8,252 bases of DNA from assembly GCA_026706225.1 (NCBI GenBank), contig JAPOZE010000680.1:1-8252 (forward strand). Reading direction: 5' to 3'. A model generated the notes under the pieces. The model searched no databases and had not been told where the DNA came from. It saw nothing but the letters and a program-made list of their open reading frames with translations. The stretch is from Acidobacteriota bacterium. GTDB lineage: Bacteria; Acidobacteriota; Terriglobia; Versatilivoradales; Versatilivoraceae. The position numbers were made by a program, and so were the translations under genes. Positions within the stretch are counted from its first letter, which is position 1; every line of letters starts with the position of its first letter. Shown piece after piece: positions 1 to 6,510 of this stretch.

Positions 1-1230
1 CTCACCGCGCGCATTGTCGGAGGTGAGCATGACCCAGTCGCTGTGCTGTTCGGCAATCGCCCCCATTGCCGGCCGTTTGGAACGGTCCCGCTCGCCGCCG
101 CATCCAAACAGCACCAACACTCTCCGAGGACCCAGTTCCCTGGCGGTGGCCAGGATCTTGCGCAGTGCGTCGGGGGTATGGGCATAATCCACGATCACGT
201 GAAAGGACTGCCCGCAATCGATTTGTTCGAACCGGCCCGGAATGGGCGGACAGGCCGCGATTCCATCTCTCAGGGCATCCCGGTCGGCACCCAGACTGCT
301 GGCAGCGGCAGCCGCCGCCAGAAGATTGGAAAGATTGAAACTCCCCAACAGTGGCGTACGCACCTCCAACTCCTGCTCCTGAAGTCGTAACCGGACTCGC
401 ATGCCCCTCCATCCGGACTGGCACTCAATCACTCCGAAATCGGCCTGGCGGTGCAGGGAAAAGGTGAGGCATCGGCCCGGGATGCTCCCAGCCAGTTTTT
501 GTCCCCAGGCGTCATCCACGTTTACGATGGACACCCTGGGCGGCCCGTTCCCCGTGTCCACAAACAACTGTTTCTTGGCCCGGTAATAGCTGTCCATGGA
601 CCGATGGAAGTCCAGGTGTTCCGGCGACAGATTGGTAAAGACCGCCACTTCGAAGCGGGTTGCATGGACACGGTTCAGGTCCAGCGCATGAGAGGAAACC
701 TCCATCACCACCTGCCGGCAGCCCTGCTGGCGAAAGCGATGGAAAAGCTCCTGCAGGTCGAGGCTTTCCGGGGTGGTGAGTCCCGCCGGAGCCGACCAGC
801 CCGGAGTTCGATAGGCGATGGTGCTGATCAACCCCACCCGTGAGCCCCCGGTCTTCAGAATGGACTCGAGTAGATAGGCGGTGGACGTCTTGCCATTGGT
901 CCCGGTCACCCCCGCCAGGCGCAGTTTCCGACTGGGATGATCGTAAAAGTTCGCGGCCGTTTGCGCCAAGGCTCGCCGGTCATGCTCGACCTGTATCCAC
1001 GGGAGGGGAAAGGACTCCGGTCTGGAATCTTCCGACAGAATTGCGCCGGCTCCACGCTGCACCGCCTGATCGACAAAACGATTGCCGTCGGTTCTGGTCC
1101 CCCGGATGGCTGCGAAGAGGTGCCCGTTCCTGACCTGTCGTGAATCGTAGGCGATTCCTGAAATGTCCGCCTCGAGAGACTCGGCCGCTACACTGAGTTC
1201 GACATTCCTGATCAGGTCACCCAGTTGCAT
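1..1230 (-). CDS. murE: UDP-N-acetylmuramoyl-tripeptide synthetase MurE, 3'-truncated by window edge
   Basis: MurE is a cytoplasmic Mur ligase. It adds the third residue (usually meso-diaminopimelate or lysine) to UDP-MurNAc-L-Ala-D-Glu using ATP. The reading frame is open from an ATG at 1230 to the edge, giving 410 residues of a family usually near 490, so about 80 C-terminal residues are missing. Visible motifs in order are: N-terminal YDSR (28-31); the ATP-binding P-loop TGTNGKT (109-115); the substrate-loop TTPES (152-156); the SPEHLDFH segment (202-209); YYRAKK, holding the lysine that is carbamylated in the family (about 219); DYAHTPD (348-354); and FGCGGERD..KRP.MG (375-390). The last residues, SDNARGE, fall where the amino-acid-selecting DNPR motif normally sits, with Ala replacing Pro. 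The start has a GGTGGG-type ribosome site just upstream and lies 60 nt after the ftsI stop, which fits an operon. Identity is secure; added-residue specificity is inferred. Confidence 0.96.
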   Translation of the reverse strand, partial: MQLGDLIRNVELSVAAESLEADISGIAYDSRQVRNGHLFAAIRGTRTDGNRFVDQAVQRGAGAILSEDSRPESFPLPWIQVEHDRRALAQTAANFYDHPSRKLRLAGVTGTNGKTSTAYLLESILKTGGSRVGLISTIAYRTPGWSAPAGLTTPESLDLQELFHRFRQQGCRQVVMEVSSHALDLNRVHATRFEVAVFTNLSPEHLDFHRSMDSYYRAKKQLFVDTGNGPPRVSIVNVDDAWGQKLAGSIPGRCLTFSLHRQADFGVIECQSGWRGMRVRLRLQEQELEVRTPLLGSFNLSNLLAAAAAASSLGADRDALRDGIAACPPIPGRFEQIDCGQSFHVIVDYAHTPDALRKILATARELGPRRVLVLFGCGGERDRSKRPAMGAIAEQHSDWVMLTSDNARGE

Positions 1231-1290
1231 GGTCCCACCGGCGGATACCTGCCCGCTGCTTACACCGGGGAGCACGGCGAGTCGTGCGGG

Positions 1291-3357
1291 TCAGAGATTT
1301 CGGTTGAGTTGGACTCTCACAGTCGAGCCCGGCGCCACCTTGGAGTCGGGCGCGGGCGACTGTTGGATCACCAGACCGGCACCCTTGGCCTCCACCTGCA
1401 AACGGGCCCGATTCCCCTCCGCCATCACCGCTCGCAGCGACTTCCCCATTAGATTGGGCACAGCCACCATGGTCAGGCCCCCGATCGCCACGTCCTCGTA
1501 GCCCCCCAGGTCCGACTCTTGCCGAGCATTCACGGTCGCCGCGCTGAGGCTCAATGCCTGCCGGCCGTTCAGGGAAGCCGGAGTCCATGCAACCGCGTCC
1601 ATCAATGGTTCCTCCGACGGATTCTCCTCGGCGCGGAGTTCCGCAACCCGGGTGTCGTCCCTCCATTCCTGTTGGGGCTGATCGGGGGGCACCGAAAGAT
1701 AATTCAGTGTCTTCTCGGCGATCTTCTGGAATACCGGTGCGGCAACCTGACCTCCGTAATAGAGACCGCGAGGCTCATCGATCAACACCACGATCGAGAG
1801 AGCGGGATTTTCCACGGGAGCGAAACCGACGAAGGAGGCTATGAATTGGGTGTGAGAGTAGCGTCCGCGCTCATCCACCTTCTGGGCCGTGCCGGTCTTG
1901 CCCGCCGCCGAAAAACCCCTCAGCCGAGCCCTCCTGCCAGTTCCTTCGGCAACCACGAGGCTCATCATTTCCTTGATGGTTTCAGCCGTCTCTTTCCGCA
2001 GGACTCTTCTGCCCCCGGCCTGCGACAAGGAAGGACTCCGGGAGATCCGATCCGAGCGGACACGCTCGACAACACGGGGAGGAATCCACTCGCCACCGTT
2101 GGCTATCATTCCCGCCGCCGTGATCATTTGCAGGGGTGTCACGCCGATCCCCTGCCCCATGGAAATGGTCCCCAGGTCGACCGTGTGCCAGTCTGAAGCC
2201 GGACGCAGCAACCCTCTGGCTTCTCCGGGTAGATCCACCTGGGTGGGCCGGCCGAATCCGTAGTGCCGGAGGTAGCGCTCCAGCCGCTGCTTGCCGATCC
2301 GAAAGCCCAGCTGGATGACGCCTACGTTGCTGGAACGCGCGATCACTTCCCGAACCGACAGCCACCCAAAGGGTTTGTGGTCCCGGATTCGGTGCTTTCC
2401 GATCACGATGCCGCCATTCATGCAGTGAATCTGCTCCTCGGGGGTGGTCAACCCTTCCTCCAGCGCTGCGGCCGCCGTGAAGACCTTGAAGGTGGATCCG
2501 GGCTCGTAGATATTGAGGATGGCCTGATTCCTCCAGGCGGATTCGGAATAGCGGCCATAGTGATTCGGGTTGAAGGTGGGCACGTTGGCCATGGCCAGAA
2601 TGGCGCCGGTGGACGGGTTCATCACGATGGCGGCGCCGCCCCGGGCCCTGCTTTTCTCTACCTGAGCCTGCAGTTCCTGCTCCACCAGGTACTGGATCGA
2701 CTCATCCAGGGTCAAGACCAGGTCGGCGCCTGCCGTGGGAGGCCTTTCCACGCTGCTGAAGTATCGCTTCCTGGCATCGGTATGCAGCAGGATCCGGCCG
2801 GGCGTGCCACGCACGTCCCGTTCATACAGGTGCTCCAGACCGGCCAAACCCTCGTTGTCCATGCCCACATAGCCGAGGACATGGGCAGCCAGTTCCCGCT
2901 TGGGATAGAAGCGCTTGTTTTCCGTCTCGAAGTAGATGCCGGGCAAGTCCAGCTCCCGGACCTTCTGGACGTGAGGATAGTCCACTTTCCGCTTGATCCA
3001 GCCGAAGGATCGGGCCCCCTCCAATCGTCGCCGAACCCTGTCGGGATCCAGGCCCAGGGTACGGGCCAGGAGGGTAGCCGTTCGGGACTTGTCGGCTATC
3101 TTGTGGGGAACTGCAAATACCGACTCCACCTTGATGCTGACTGCCAGCTCCCTGTCTCGGCGGTCGTAAATCGTCCCGCGTTTGGGACTGATCTCAAACA
3201 TGCGGGTCTGCTGGCGCCGCGCACGTTCCCGCATTTCCGGGTAGCGGACAATCTGCAGGTCGACAAGACGGAAGACGATCAGGCAGGACCAGGCAACGAA
3301 AAAGAGCACCAGAAGGCCAAGGCGGGCCTGGAATAGCTTTGGGCGTTTGGCCGGCAT
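1291..3357 (-). CDS. ftsI: Septal peptidoglycan transpeptidase FtsI (PBP3 / class B PBP) with C-terminal PASTA domain
   Basis: This class B penicillin-binding protein cross-links septal peptidoglycan in the periplasm and works with FtsW and the FtsQLB complex. From ATG 3357 it is 688 aa. It has a short basic cytoplasmic tail, one membrane anchor (about 13-32), and a dimerisation/pedestal domain opening with RGTIYDR (60-66). The transpeptidase domain carries the three catalytic motifs: STFK with nucleophile S288 and K291, SSN (342-344), and KTGT (487-490). After the catalytic domain comes a polar linker (about 560-625) and one PASTA repeat (about 629-688, beginning near AVPNLMGKS). A GTG at 3369 would add four residues. 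I prefer the ATG because GGGA lies 6 nt before it, whereas nothing resembling a ribosome site precedes the GTG. It follows ftsL after 110 nt and precedes murE, the usual dcw order. PASTA-tailed division PBPs such as SpoVD and PBP2x are best known from Gram-positives. Confidence 0.96.
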   Translation of the reverse strand: MPAKRPKLFQARLGLLVLFFVAWSCLIVFRLVDLQIVRYPEMRERARRQQTRMFEISPKRGTIYDRRDRELAVSIKVESVFAVPHKIADKSRTATLLARTLGLDPDRVRRRLEGARSFGWIKRKVDYPHVQKVRELDLPGIYFETENKRFYPKRELAAHVLGYVGMDNEGLAGLEHLYERDVRGTPGRILLHTDARKRYFSSVERPPTAGADLVLTLDESIQYLVEQELQAQVEKSRARGGAAIVMNPSTGAILAMANVPTFNPNHYGRYSESAWRNQAILNIYEPGSTFKVFTAAAALEEGLTTPEEQIHCMNGGIVIGKHRIRDHKPFGWLSVREVIARSSNVGVIQLGFRIGKQRLERYLRHYGFGRPTQVDLPGEARGLLRPASDWHTVDLGTISMGQGIGVTPLQMITAAGMIANGGEWIPPRVVERVRSDRISRSPSLSQAGGRRVLRKETAETIKEMMSLVVAEGTGRRARLRGFSAAGKTGTAQKVDERGRYSHTQFIASFVGFAPVENPALSIVVLIDEPRGLYYGGQVAAPVFQKIAEKTLNYLSVPPDQPQQEWRDDTRVAELRAEENPSEEPLMDAVAWTPASLNGRQALSLSAATVNARQESDLGGYEDVAIGGLTMVAVPNLMGKSLRAVMAEGNRARLQVEAKGAGLVIQQSPAPDSKVAPGSTVRVQLNRNL

Positions 3358-3467
3358 GGAGAGTCCCACTCGGAATCAAAAGGCTGTCGACGGGAGAAGG
3401 GCTCGCCGCGCTGGATTCCCGTCCGCCACCCTGTTCACCGTTGTAAATCCGGAATCCGCAAGTCGGC

Positions 3468-3893
3468 TCAGGGAAGCGCTCCGAATCGGGCCGGGAGCGC
3501 ATCCATGCCGCGGCCTTCCCGGGCCGCAACCACAATCTCGGTCGGTCGCGGCGCCTCCGGGGCTGGCTGGATCACAATCTGGTCGAACGAGGGACTGGTG
3601 AGTCCAAGCTGTTTCCTGGCGATCAGATCGATGCGCTGAGGGCTGCGCAAGGTGGCCCTCTCCAGCTTGAGCTGGCGGTTGATCTCAGTCAGATGCTTGA
3701 TTTCCTTCCGCAGCTCCTCACGCTCATAGCCACGGCGAATGACCTCGAACTGCTGCCAGGCCAGGCAGAGCAGCGCCAGCAGACACAACATGGCCAGGAT
3801 CATGAGCACCAGGCATTCCCGGGTCTTCTGAAAATCCAACTCCTTGGCCAACCTGGAGTTGTCAATCTGCTTCACCATGTGAATCTCAGTCAT
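3468..3893 (-). CDS. ftsL: Cell division protein FtsL
   Basis: This is a small bitopic divisome protein of 141 aa. FtsL pairs with FtsB (DivIC) through a periplasmic coiled coil and helps activate FtsW/FtsI septal synthesis. The protein has a charged cytoplasmic N-terminus (1-26), one strongly hydrophobic membrane helix (about 27-45, rich in Leu, Met and Ala), and then a heptad-like charged helix (about 48-82, with EREELRKEIKHL). A segment typical of FtsL/DivIC follows (RSPQRIDLIARKQLGL, 83-98), then a proline-rich tail of unknown role. Sequence conservation in FtsL is low, so the call rests on topology plus position between rsmH and ftsI. The start is the ATG at 3893, preceded by AGGAGGT at good spacing, the strongest ribosome site in the window. 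A longer reading into rsmH (to 4106) is possible but has no support. The gap after rsmH is 59 nt. Confidence 0.88.
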   Translation of the reverse strand: MTEIHMVKQIDNSRLAKELDFQKTRECLVLMILAMLCLLALLCLAWQQFEVIRRGYEREELRKEIKHLTEINRQLKLERATLRSPQRIDLIARKQLGLTSPSFDQIVIQPAPEAPRPTEIVVAAREGRGMDALPARFGALP

Positions 3894-3952
3894 CGGACCT
3901 CCTCGCCTCAAGCAAGCCTTCGAAGCTCGACGGCATCGCAACGGCCGCGACT

Positions 3953-4951
3953 TCACAACCGCTCGGCCACCCTCAGCCTGGCGCTTCGTGACCGGGGGTT
4001 TCTGATCTTTTCCGCCTCGCTCGGAGAAACGGGCTTGCGGCAAACCAGCTTCACCAGCTTTTTCCGGCCACAAGCACAAGCAGGCATCTCGGGAGGACAG
4101 ATACACCCCCGAGCCATGGAGCCCAGGGAGCCTTTCACGATCCGGTCCTCCAGAGAATGGAAGCTGATGATTGCCAGCCTCCCCCCTTCCTTCAGCAACT
4201 CGATCGCAGCGGCGACGAATTGCCGCAGCGCCTCCAATTCGTCATTGACAACAATTCTGAGTGCCTGAAAGGTTCGCGTCGCCGGATGGATTTTGGACCG
4301 GCGGCGGGAGCGCACCGCCCGGGAAACCACCTCTGCCAGACTAAGGGTGTCGTGCAGGGGTCTGGCCCGCACGATAGCCCGGGCGATTCGGCGAGAACCC
4401 GGCTCTTCTCCAAAGCTGTAAATCAGCCCTGCCAGCTTCGGCTCCGGAAAGCGGTTGACCACCTCGGCAGCCGTCAGTGAAGAGTCGGTGTCCATTCTCA
4501 TATCCAGTGGTCCGGATCTTTGAAAGCTGAAGCCGCGTTCCGCCGTTTCCAACTGGAAGGAAGAAAGACCCAGGTCGGCCAGGATCCCGTCACAGGAGCT
4601 GAACCGCCTGCGGCCGGCGATGTCCTTCACCTCGGCAAAATTTCCGTGGTGGAGCTGCAGGCGTCCCTCGTAGCCGGCCAGCCCCCGGGCAGCCCTGTCC
4701 AGGCTCTGACGGTCGCGATCGATCCCCAGCAGTTTCCCTTTCGGAGAGGACTTCTCCAGAATGGCCCGTGCATGGCTCCCCAGGCCAAGCGTGGCATCGA
4801 TATAGACGCCGCTCGATTGAGGCCGCAGATACTCGACGACCTGGGAGAGCATCACCGGCCGGTGAAGGTCCCCCGCCTCTCCGGGGCCTGTCTTGACTCG
4901 AGGCGTCGAAACCATTGGAACGCGTGCGGCCGCGAGACCGGTCAAGCTCAT
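3953..4951 (-). CDS. rsmH: 16S rRNA (cytosine(1402)-N(4))-methyltransferase RsmH (MraW)
   Basis: RsmH is an S-adenosylmethionine-dependent enzyme that N4-methylates C1402 in the decoding centre of 16S rRNA. The 332-aa product shows the family blocks in order: HRPVM (30-34); the SAM-binding loop DATLGLGSHA (52-61); IDRD (77-80); DLGLSSFQL (126-134); GPLDMRMD (147-154); HPATRTFQALRI (222-233) followed by VNDEL; SFHSLEDRIVK (263-273); and the C-terminal cysteine cluster C.CP....ACACGRKK (283-298). The SAM loop reads GSH where most relatives, as I recall them, have GGH, a mild deviation. I chose the ATG at 4951 because it overlaps the mraZ stop as ATGA, implying translational coupling. Starts at 4999 (deeper into mraZ) and 4915 (320 aa) are also open. 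Length is close to the family norm of about 310-320. It is the second gene of the dcw cluster. Confidence 0.96.
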   Translation of the reverse strand: MSLTGLAAARVPMVSTPRVKTGPGEAGDLHRPVMLSQVVEYLRPQSSGVYIDATLGLGSHARAILEKSSPKGKLLGIDRDRQSLDRAARGLAGYEGRLQLHHGNFAEVKDIAGRRRFSSCDGILADLGLSSFQLETAERGFSFQRSGPLDMRMDTDSSLTAAEVVNRFPEPKLAGLIYSFGEEPGSRRIARAIVRARPLHDTLSLAEVVSRAVRSRRRSKIHPATRTFQALRIVVNDELEALRQFVAAAIELLKEGGRLAIISFHSLEDRIVKGSLGSMARGCICPPEMPACACGRKKLVKLVCRKPVSPSEAEKIRNPRSRSARLRVAERL

Positions 4952-5400
4952 CCCGCGATCCCCAGATCGGAGAGTTCCTCGTCGTCGCTGTCGGTCCACG
5001 GATTGCTCTCGACGGCGCTCTTCAGGGTGTCGTCTCGCCAGATTTCCAGGTAATCCATGGAACCCACCACCCTGACTTCATCTTCAAGCCGGGCGGACTC
5101 TCGCAACCCCTGAGGAAGCAGCAACCGGCCCTGGCTGTCCATCAAGCCCTTTTGGCCGTAATAGCTGGTGACGCGCAGGAATTTCTTGACAACCGGCTTC
5201 TTGGCGCCGAGATTTGCAATGTTCTTTTCCAGCTCGTCCCAGACGTCAAAAGGATAGAGCCGGATGCAGTCTCCCTTGAGGCTGGTGATATAGAACTCGT
5301 TTCCATGTTCCCGCTCGATTTCGGAGCGAAAGCCTACCGGCAGCTTGATGCGGCCCTTCCCATCCAGCTTGGTGGTTTGGCTTCCCCTGAGTTGCAACAT
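4948..5400 (-). CDS. mraZ: Transcriptional regulator MraZ
   Basis: MraZ is a ring-forming DNA-binding protein of the SpoVT/AbrB fold. It sits at the head of dcw clusters and usually controls its own operon by binding direct repeats at the promoter. The 150-aa product has the two expected AbrB-like half-domains: LDGKGRIKLP at 12-21, and DSQGRLLLP at 88-96 with a following helix and RVVGSMDYLEIW (110-121). The C-terminus is a short acidic tail (SDDEELSD). The start is the ATG at 5400, which places RG and LDGKGR at the usual distance from the N-terminus; GGAG lies 9 nt before it. A more distal ATG at 5481 would add 27 residues that do not resemble the family and would lie inside the predicted operator. 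The stop overlaps the rsmH start by four bases. Upstream lie a promoter and a 10-bp-phased repeat array that is probably its own binding site. Confidence 0.96.
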   Translation of the reverse strand: MLQLRGSQTTKLDGKGRIKLPVGFRSEIEREHGNEFYITSLKGDCIRLYPFDVWDELEKNIANLGAKKPVVKKFLRVTSYYGQKGLMDSQGRLLLPQGLRESARLEDEVRVVGSMDYLEIWRDDTLKSAVESNPWTDSDDEELSDLGIAG

Positions 5401-5462
5401 GGGACAAAGCTCCGAAGTGGCCCATCGCCGGGAAACGAGAAAGACACCCAATGCGGACCTGA

Positions 5463-5519
5463 GATCCACATAAGACCACAAAAGTCTTTTCTAGTCCACT
5501 TTACTCCACGTCAGTCTAC
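5463..5519 (-). promoter_or_regulatory. MraZ operator: six GTGGACT-like boxes at exact 10-bp spacing
   Basis: Read on the minus strand, six 7-mers begin exactly 10 bp apart: GTAGACT (5519), GTGGAGT (5509), GTGGACT (5499), AAAGACT (5489), GTGGTCT (5479) and GTGGATC (5469). Four carry an exact GTGG core, one has GTAG, and the fourth is degenerate in its first half but keeps GACT. Known MraZ operators (E. coli TGGGN boxes, mollicute AAAGTG-type boxes) are also direct repeats with a period of about one helical turn, placed between promoter and mraZ start. The array covers the -10 element, the expected start site and the early leader, a position suited to autorepression. The repeats are seen directly; binding by MraZ is inferred. 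Confidence 0.8.
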
Positions 5520-5540
5520 GGGTTCTGATGGCGGAGTCAA
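5513..5540 (-). promoter_or_regulatory. Sigma70-type promoter of the mraZ/dcw operon
   Basis: On the minus strand, TTGACT (5540-5535, five of six matches to TTGACA) is followed after 16 bp by TAGACT (5518-5513, four of six matches to TATAAT). The stretch just upstream is A/T-rich (AATAAACTGC, and an A-tract near 5565), possibly a weak UP element. Transcription would start around 5506, leaving a leader of about 105 nt before the mraZ ATG. The -10 hexamer is also part of the first box of the phased repeat array. This is a prediction from consensus only. Confidence 0.6.
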
Positions 5541-5632
5541 GCAGTTTATTTGTCGGGGGCGAACTTTTTTCTGTTAGGCTGATGGCAGGCTTGAGGGCGA
5601 CTCTTCCATGGGGGTAACGCCCGGCCTGAAAT

Positions 5633-5667
5633 CCGTGTTCTGCCCCGGAGGAGTGATCGGGGCACGG
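5633..5667 (+). other. Leader hairpin presenting GAGGAG in its loop
   Basis: On the plus strand TGCCCCG (5641-5647) and CGGGGCA (5658-5664) form a perfect 7-bp inverted repeat around the loop GAGGAGTGAT. In an alternative outer extension, CCGT (5633-5636) can pair with ACGG (5664-5667). The purine-rich loop resembles a Shine-Dalgarno sequence but lies about 25 nt before the FecR-like start at 5679, too far for ordinary use. No T-run follows, so it is not a standard terminator. It could be a small regulatory or stabilising structure; I recognise no known riboswitch class. The rest of 5541-5678 shows no small gene. Confidence 0.3.
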
Positions 5668-5678
5668 CAGATTCCGAC

Positions 5679-6452
5679 ATGAATTCCCCTGTGATTCCCT
5701 GCTCGGACCGTTCCTGGTGGATCGCCGGGGTTTGCCTGGTTCTGTTCTGCGCGACAAGCACGGTGTCGCAGGGCCGCCCTTTGGCCAAGCCAGGCCAGCA
5801 GGGCAAATTTCCCGTGGGGGTTTTGACCTCCAAGGGCAGTCTGCAATTGACCGGCCGGGTCGACTGGGGGCGAGGCGGACGAGCCCCGTTCCCCATGATT
5901 TATGACGGAACCAGGATCCACAGCAAAAGCGGCAAAGCCCAACTGGAATTGCTGGCGGGGGGGCGGCTCGATCTCTGCCGGGACACCGACTTGACCGTCC
6001 AGCAGCCGCGGTCGCCCTTCCTCTTCACCCTGCACGGCGGGAGCGTGGCCTACGATCTTCAGGGCACCCAGGGTGACCTGTTCCTGACACCCGACTTCCT
6101 GATCAGAGCAGGTCCGGACCCGCAACTCCGGCGGGACACCTACCGGGGCGAGATCACACTGGAGCCCGATGGGACCCTCTGCGTGCAGTCCGAGCGGGGC
6201 CTCTTGGAAATCACCGGCCAGGACAACTCCCGGACTCTCACCGTGCCCCCGGGGCCGGGAATGAGAGTTGCGCCGGGCCGAATCCTGTCCCCGGAATATT
6301 TCCGGGATTGTCGGTGTGTCGGTTCGCTGCCTTCCCGAGAACGGAATGGTCCGGGAGCATCGGCCTACGGCTCCGCCGGTCCCGCCGGAAAATCGCCCTG
6401 GAAATCCTTCCTGAGAATTTTGGTCAAGATATTGACCCTGGGTCTGGTGTGA
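5679..6452 (+). CDS. Secreted FecR-like domain protein
   Basis: This is a 257-aa protein of unknown specific role. The N-terminus has the form of a signal peptide: a polar start, a hydrophobic core at about 13-28, and a likely cleavage near SQG (30-32). A cysteine at 24 is not in a convincing lipobox. Residues about 45-190 look like the beta-rich FecR fold. Clues are a YDGTRIHS turn (75-82), alternating strands with KAQLELLAGGRLDL (86-99), DTDLTVQQ (102-109), LHGGSVAYDL (118-127) and FLTPDFLIRA (135-144). Such domains occur in iron-signalling anti-sigma proteins and in many envelope proteins unrelated to iron. No sigma factor or TonB receptor gene is adjacent, so iron signalling is not supported. 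The C-terminus is a Gly/Ser/Pro-rich linker followed by a basic-hydrophobic tail (241-257). The ATG start has only a weak ribosome site. It is divergent from mraZ and 58 nt upstream of the GTPase gene. Confidence 0.68.
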   Translation: MNSPVIPCSDRSWWIAGVCLVLFCATSTVSQGRPLAKPGQQGKFPVGVLTSKGSLQLTGRVDWGRGGRAPFPMIYDGTRIHSKSGKAQLELLAGGRLDLCRDTDLTVQQPRSPFLFTLHGGSVAYDLQGTQGDLFLTPDFLIRAGPDPQLRRDTYRGEITLEPDGTLCVQSERGLLEITGQDNSRTLTVPPGPGMRVAPGRILSPEYFRDCRCVGSLPSRERNGPGASAYGSAGPAGKSPWKSFLRILVKILTLGLV

Positions 6453-6510
6453 TCGGGTTGTCCAAGACATTGCGCCCCCGCCACAGCACGGCGGGCCAGG
6501 GAGTCTCTTG

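Noticed and set aside
1272..1287. GCACG/CGTGC hairpin between ftsI and murE as a terminator
   Set aside because: Only a 5-bp stem with no T-run, inside a 60-nt gap of an operon that should be read through.
2263..3336. Open frame (357 codons) on the plus strand antisense to ftsI
   Set aside because: It lies wholly inside ftsI, whose three catalytic motifs fix the real frame; the antisense product has no recognisable features.
3358..3467. Extra small gene in the 110-nt ftsL-ftsI gap
   Set aside because: No start with a ribosome site and no motif; it appears to be a plain intercistronic spacer.
5463..5519. Short regular repeats as a CRISPR array or tandem repeat expansion
   Set aside because: The units are 7-bp boxes in a 10-bp period at a promoter, far too short for CRISPR and well explained as a MraZ operator.
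5679..5760. Lipoprotein signal at cysteine 24 of the FecR-like protein
   Set aside because: The residues before the cysteine (VLF) do not match a lipobox; an ordinary signal peptide fits better.
6477..6495. CCCGCC/GGCGGG hairpin between the FecR-like and GTPase genes as a terminator
   Set aside because: The 6-bp stem has no T-run and sits directly before the GTPase ribosome site; more likely incidental or a minor translation effect.
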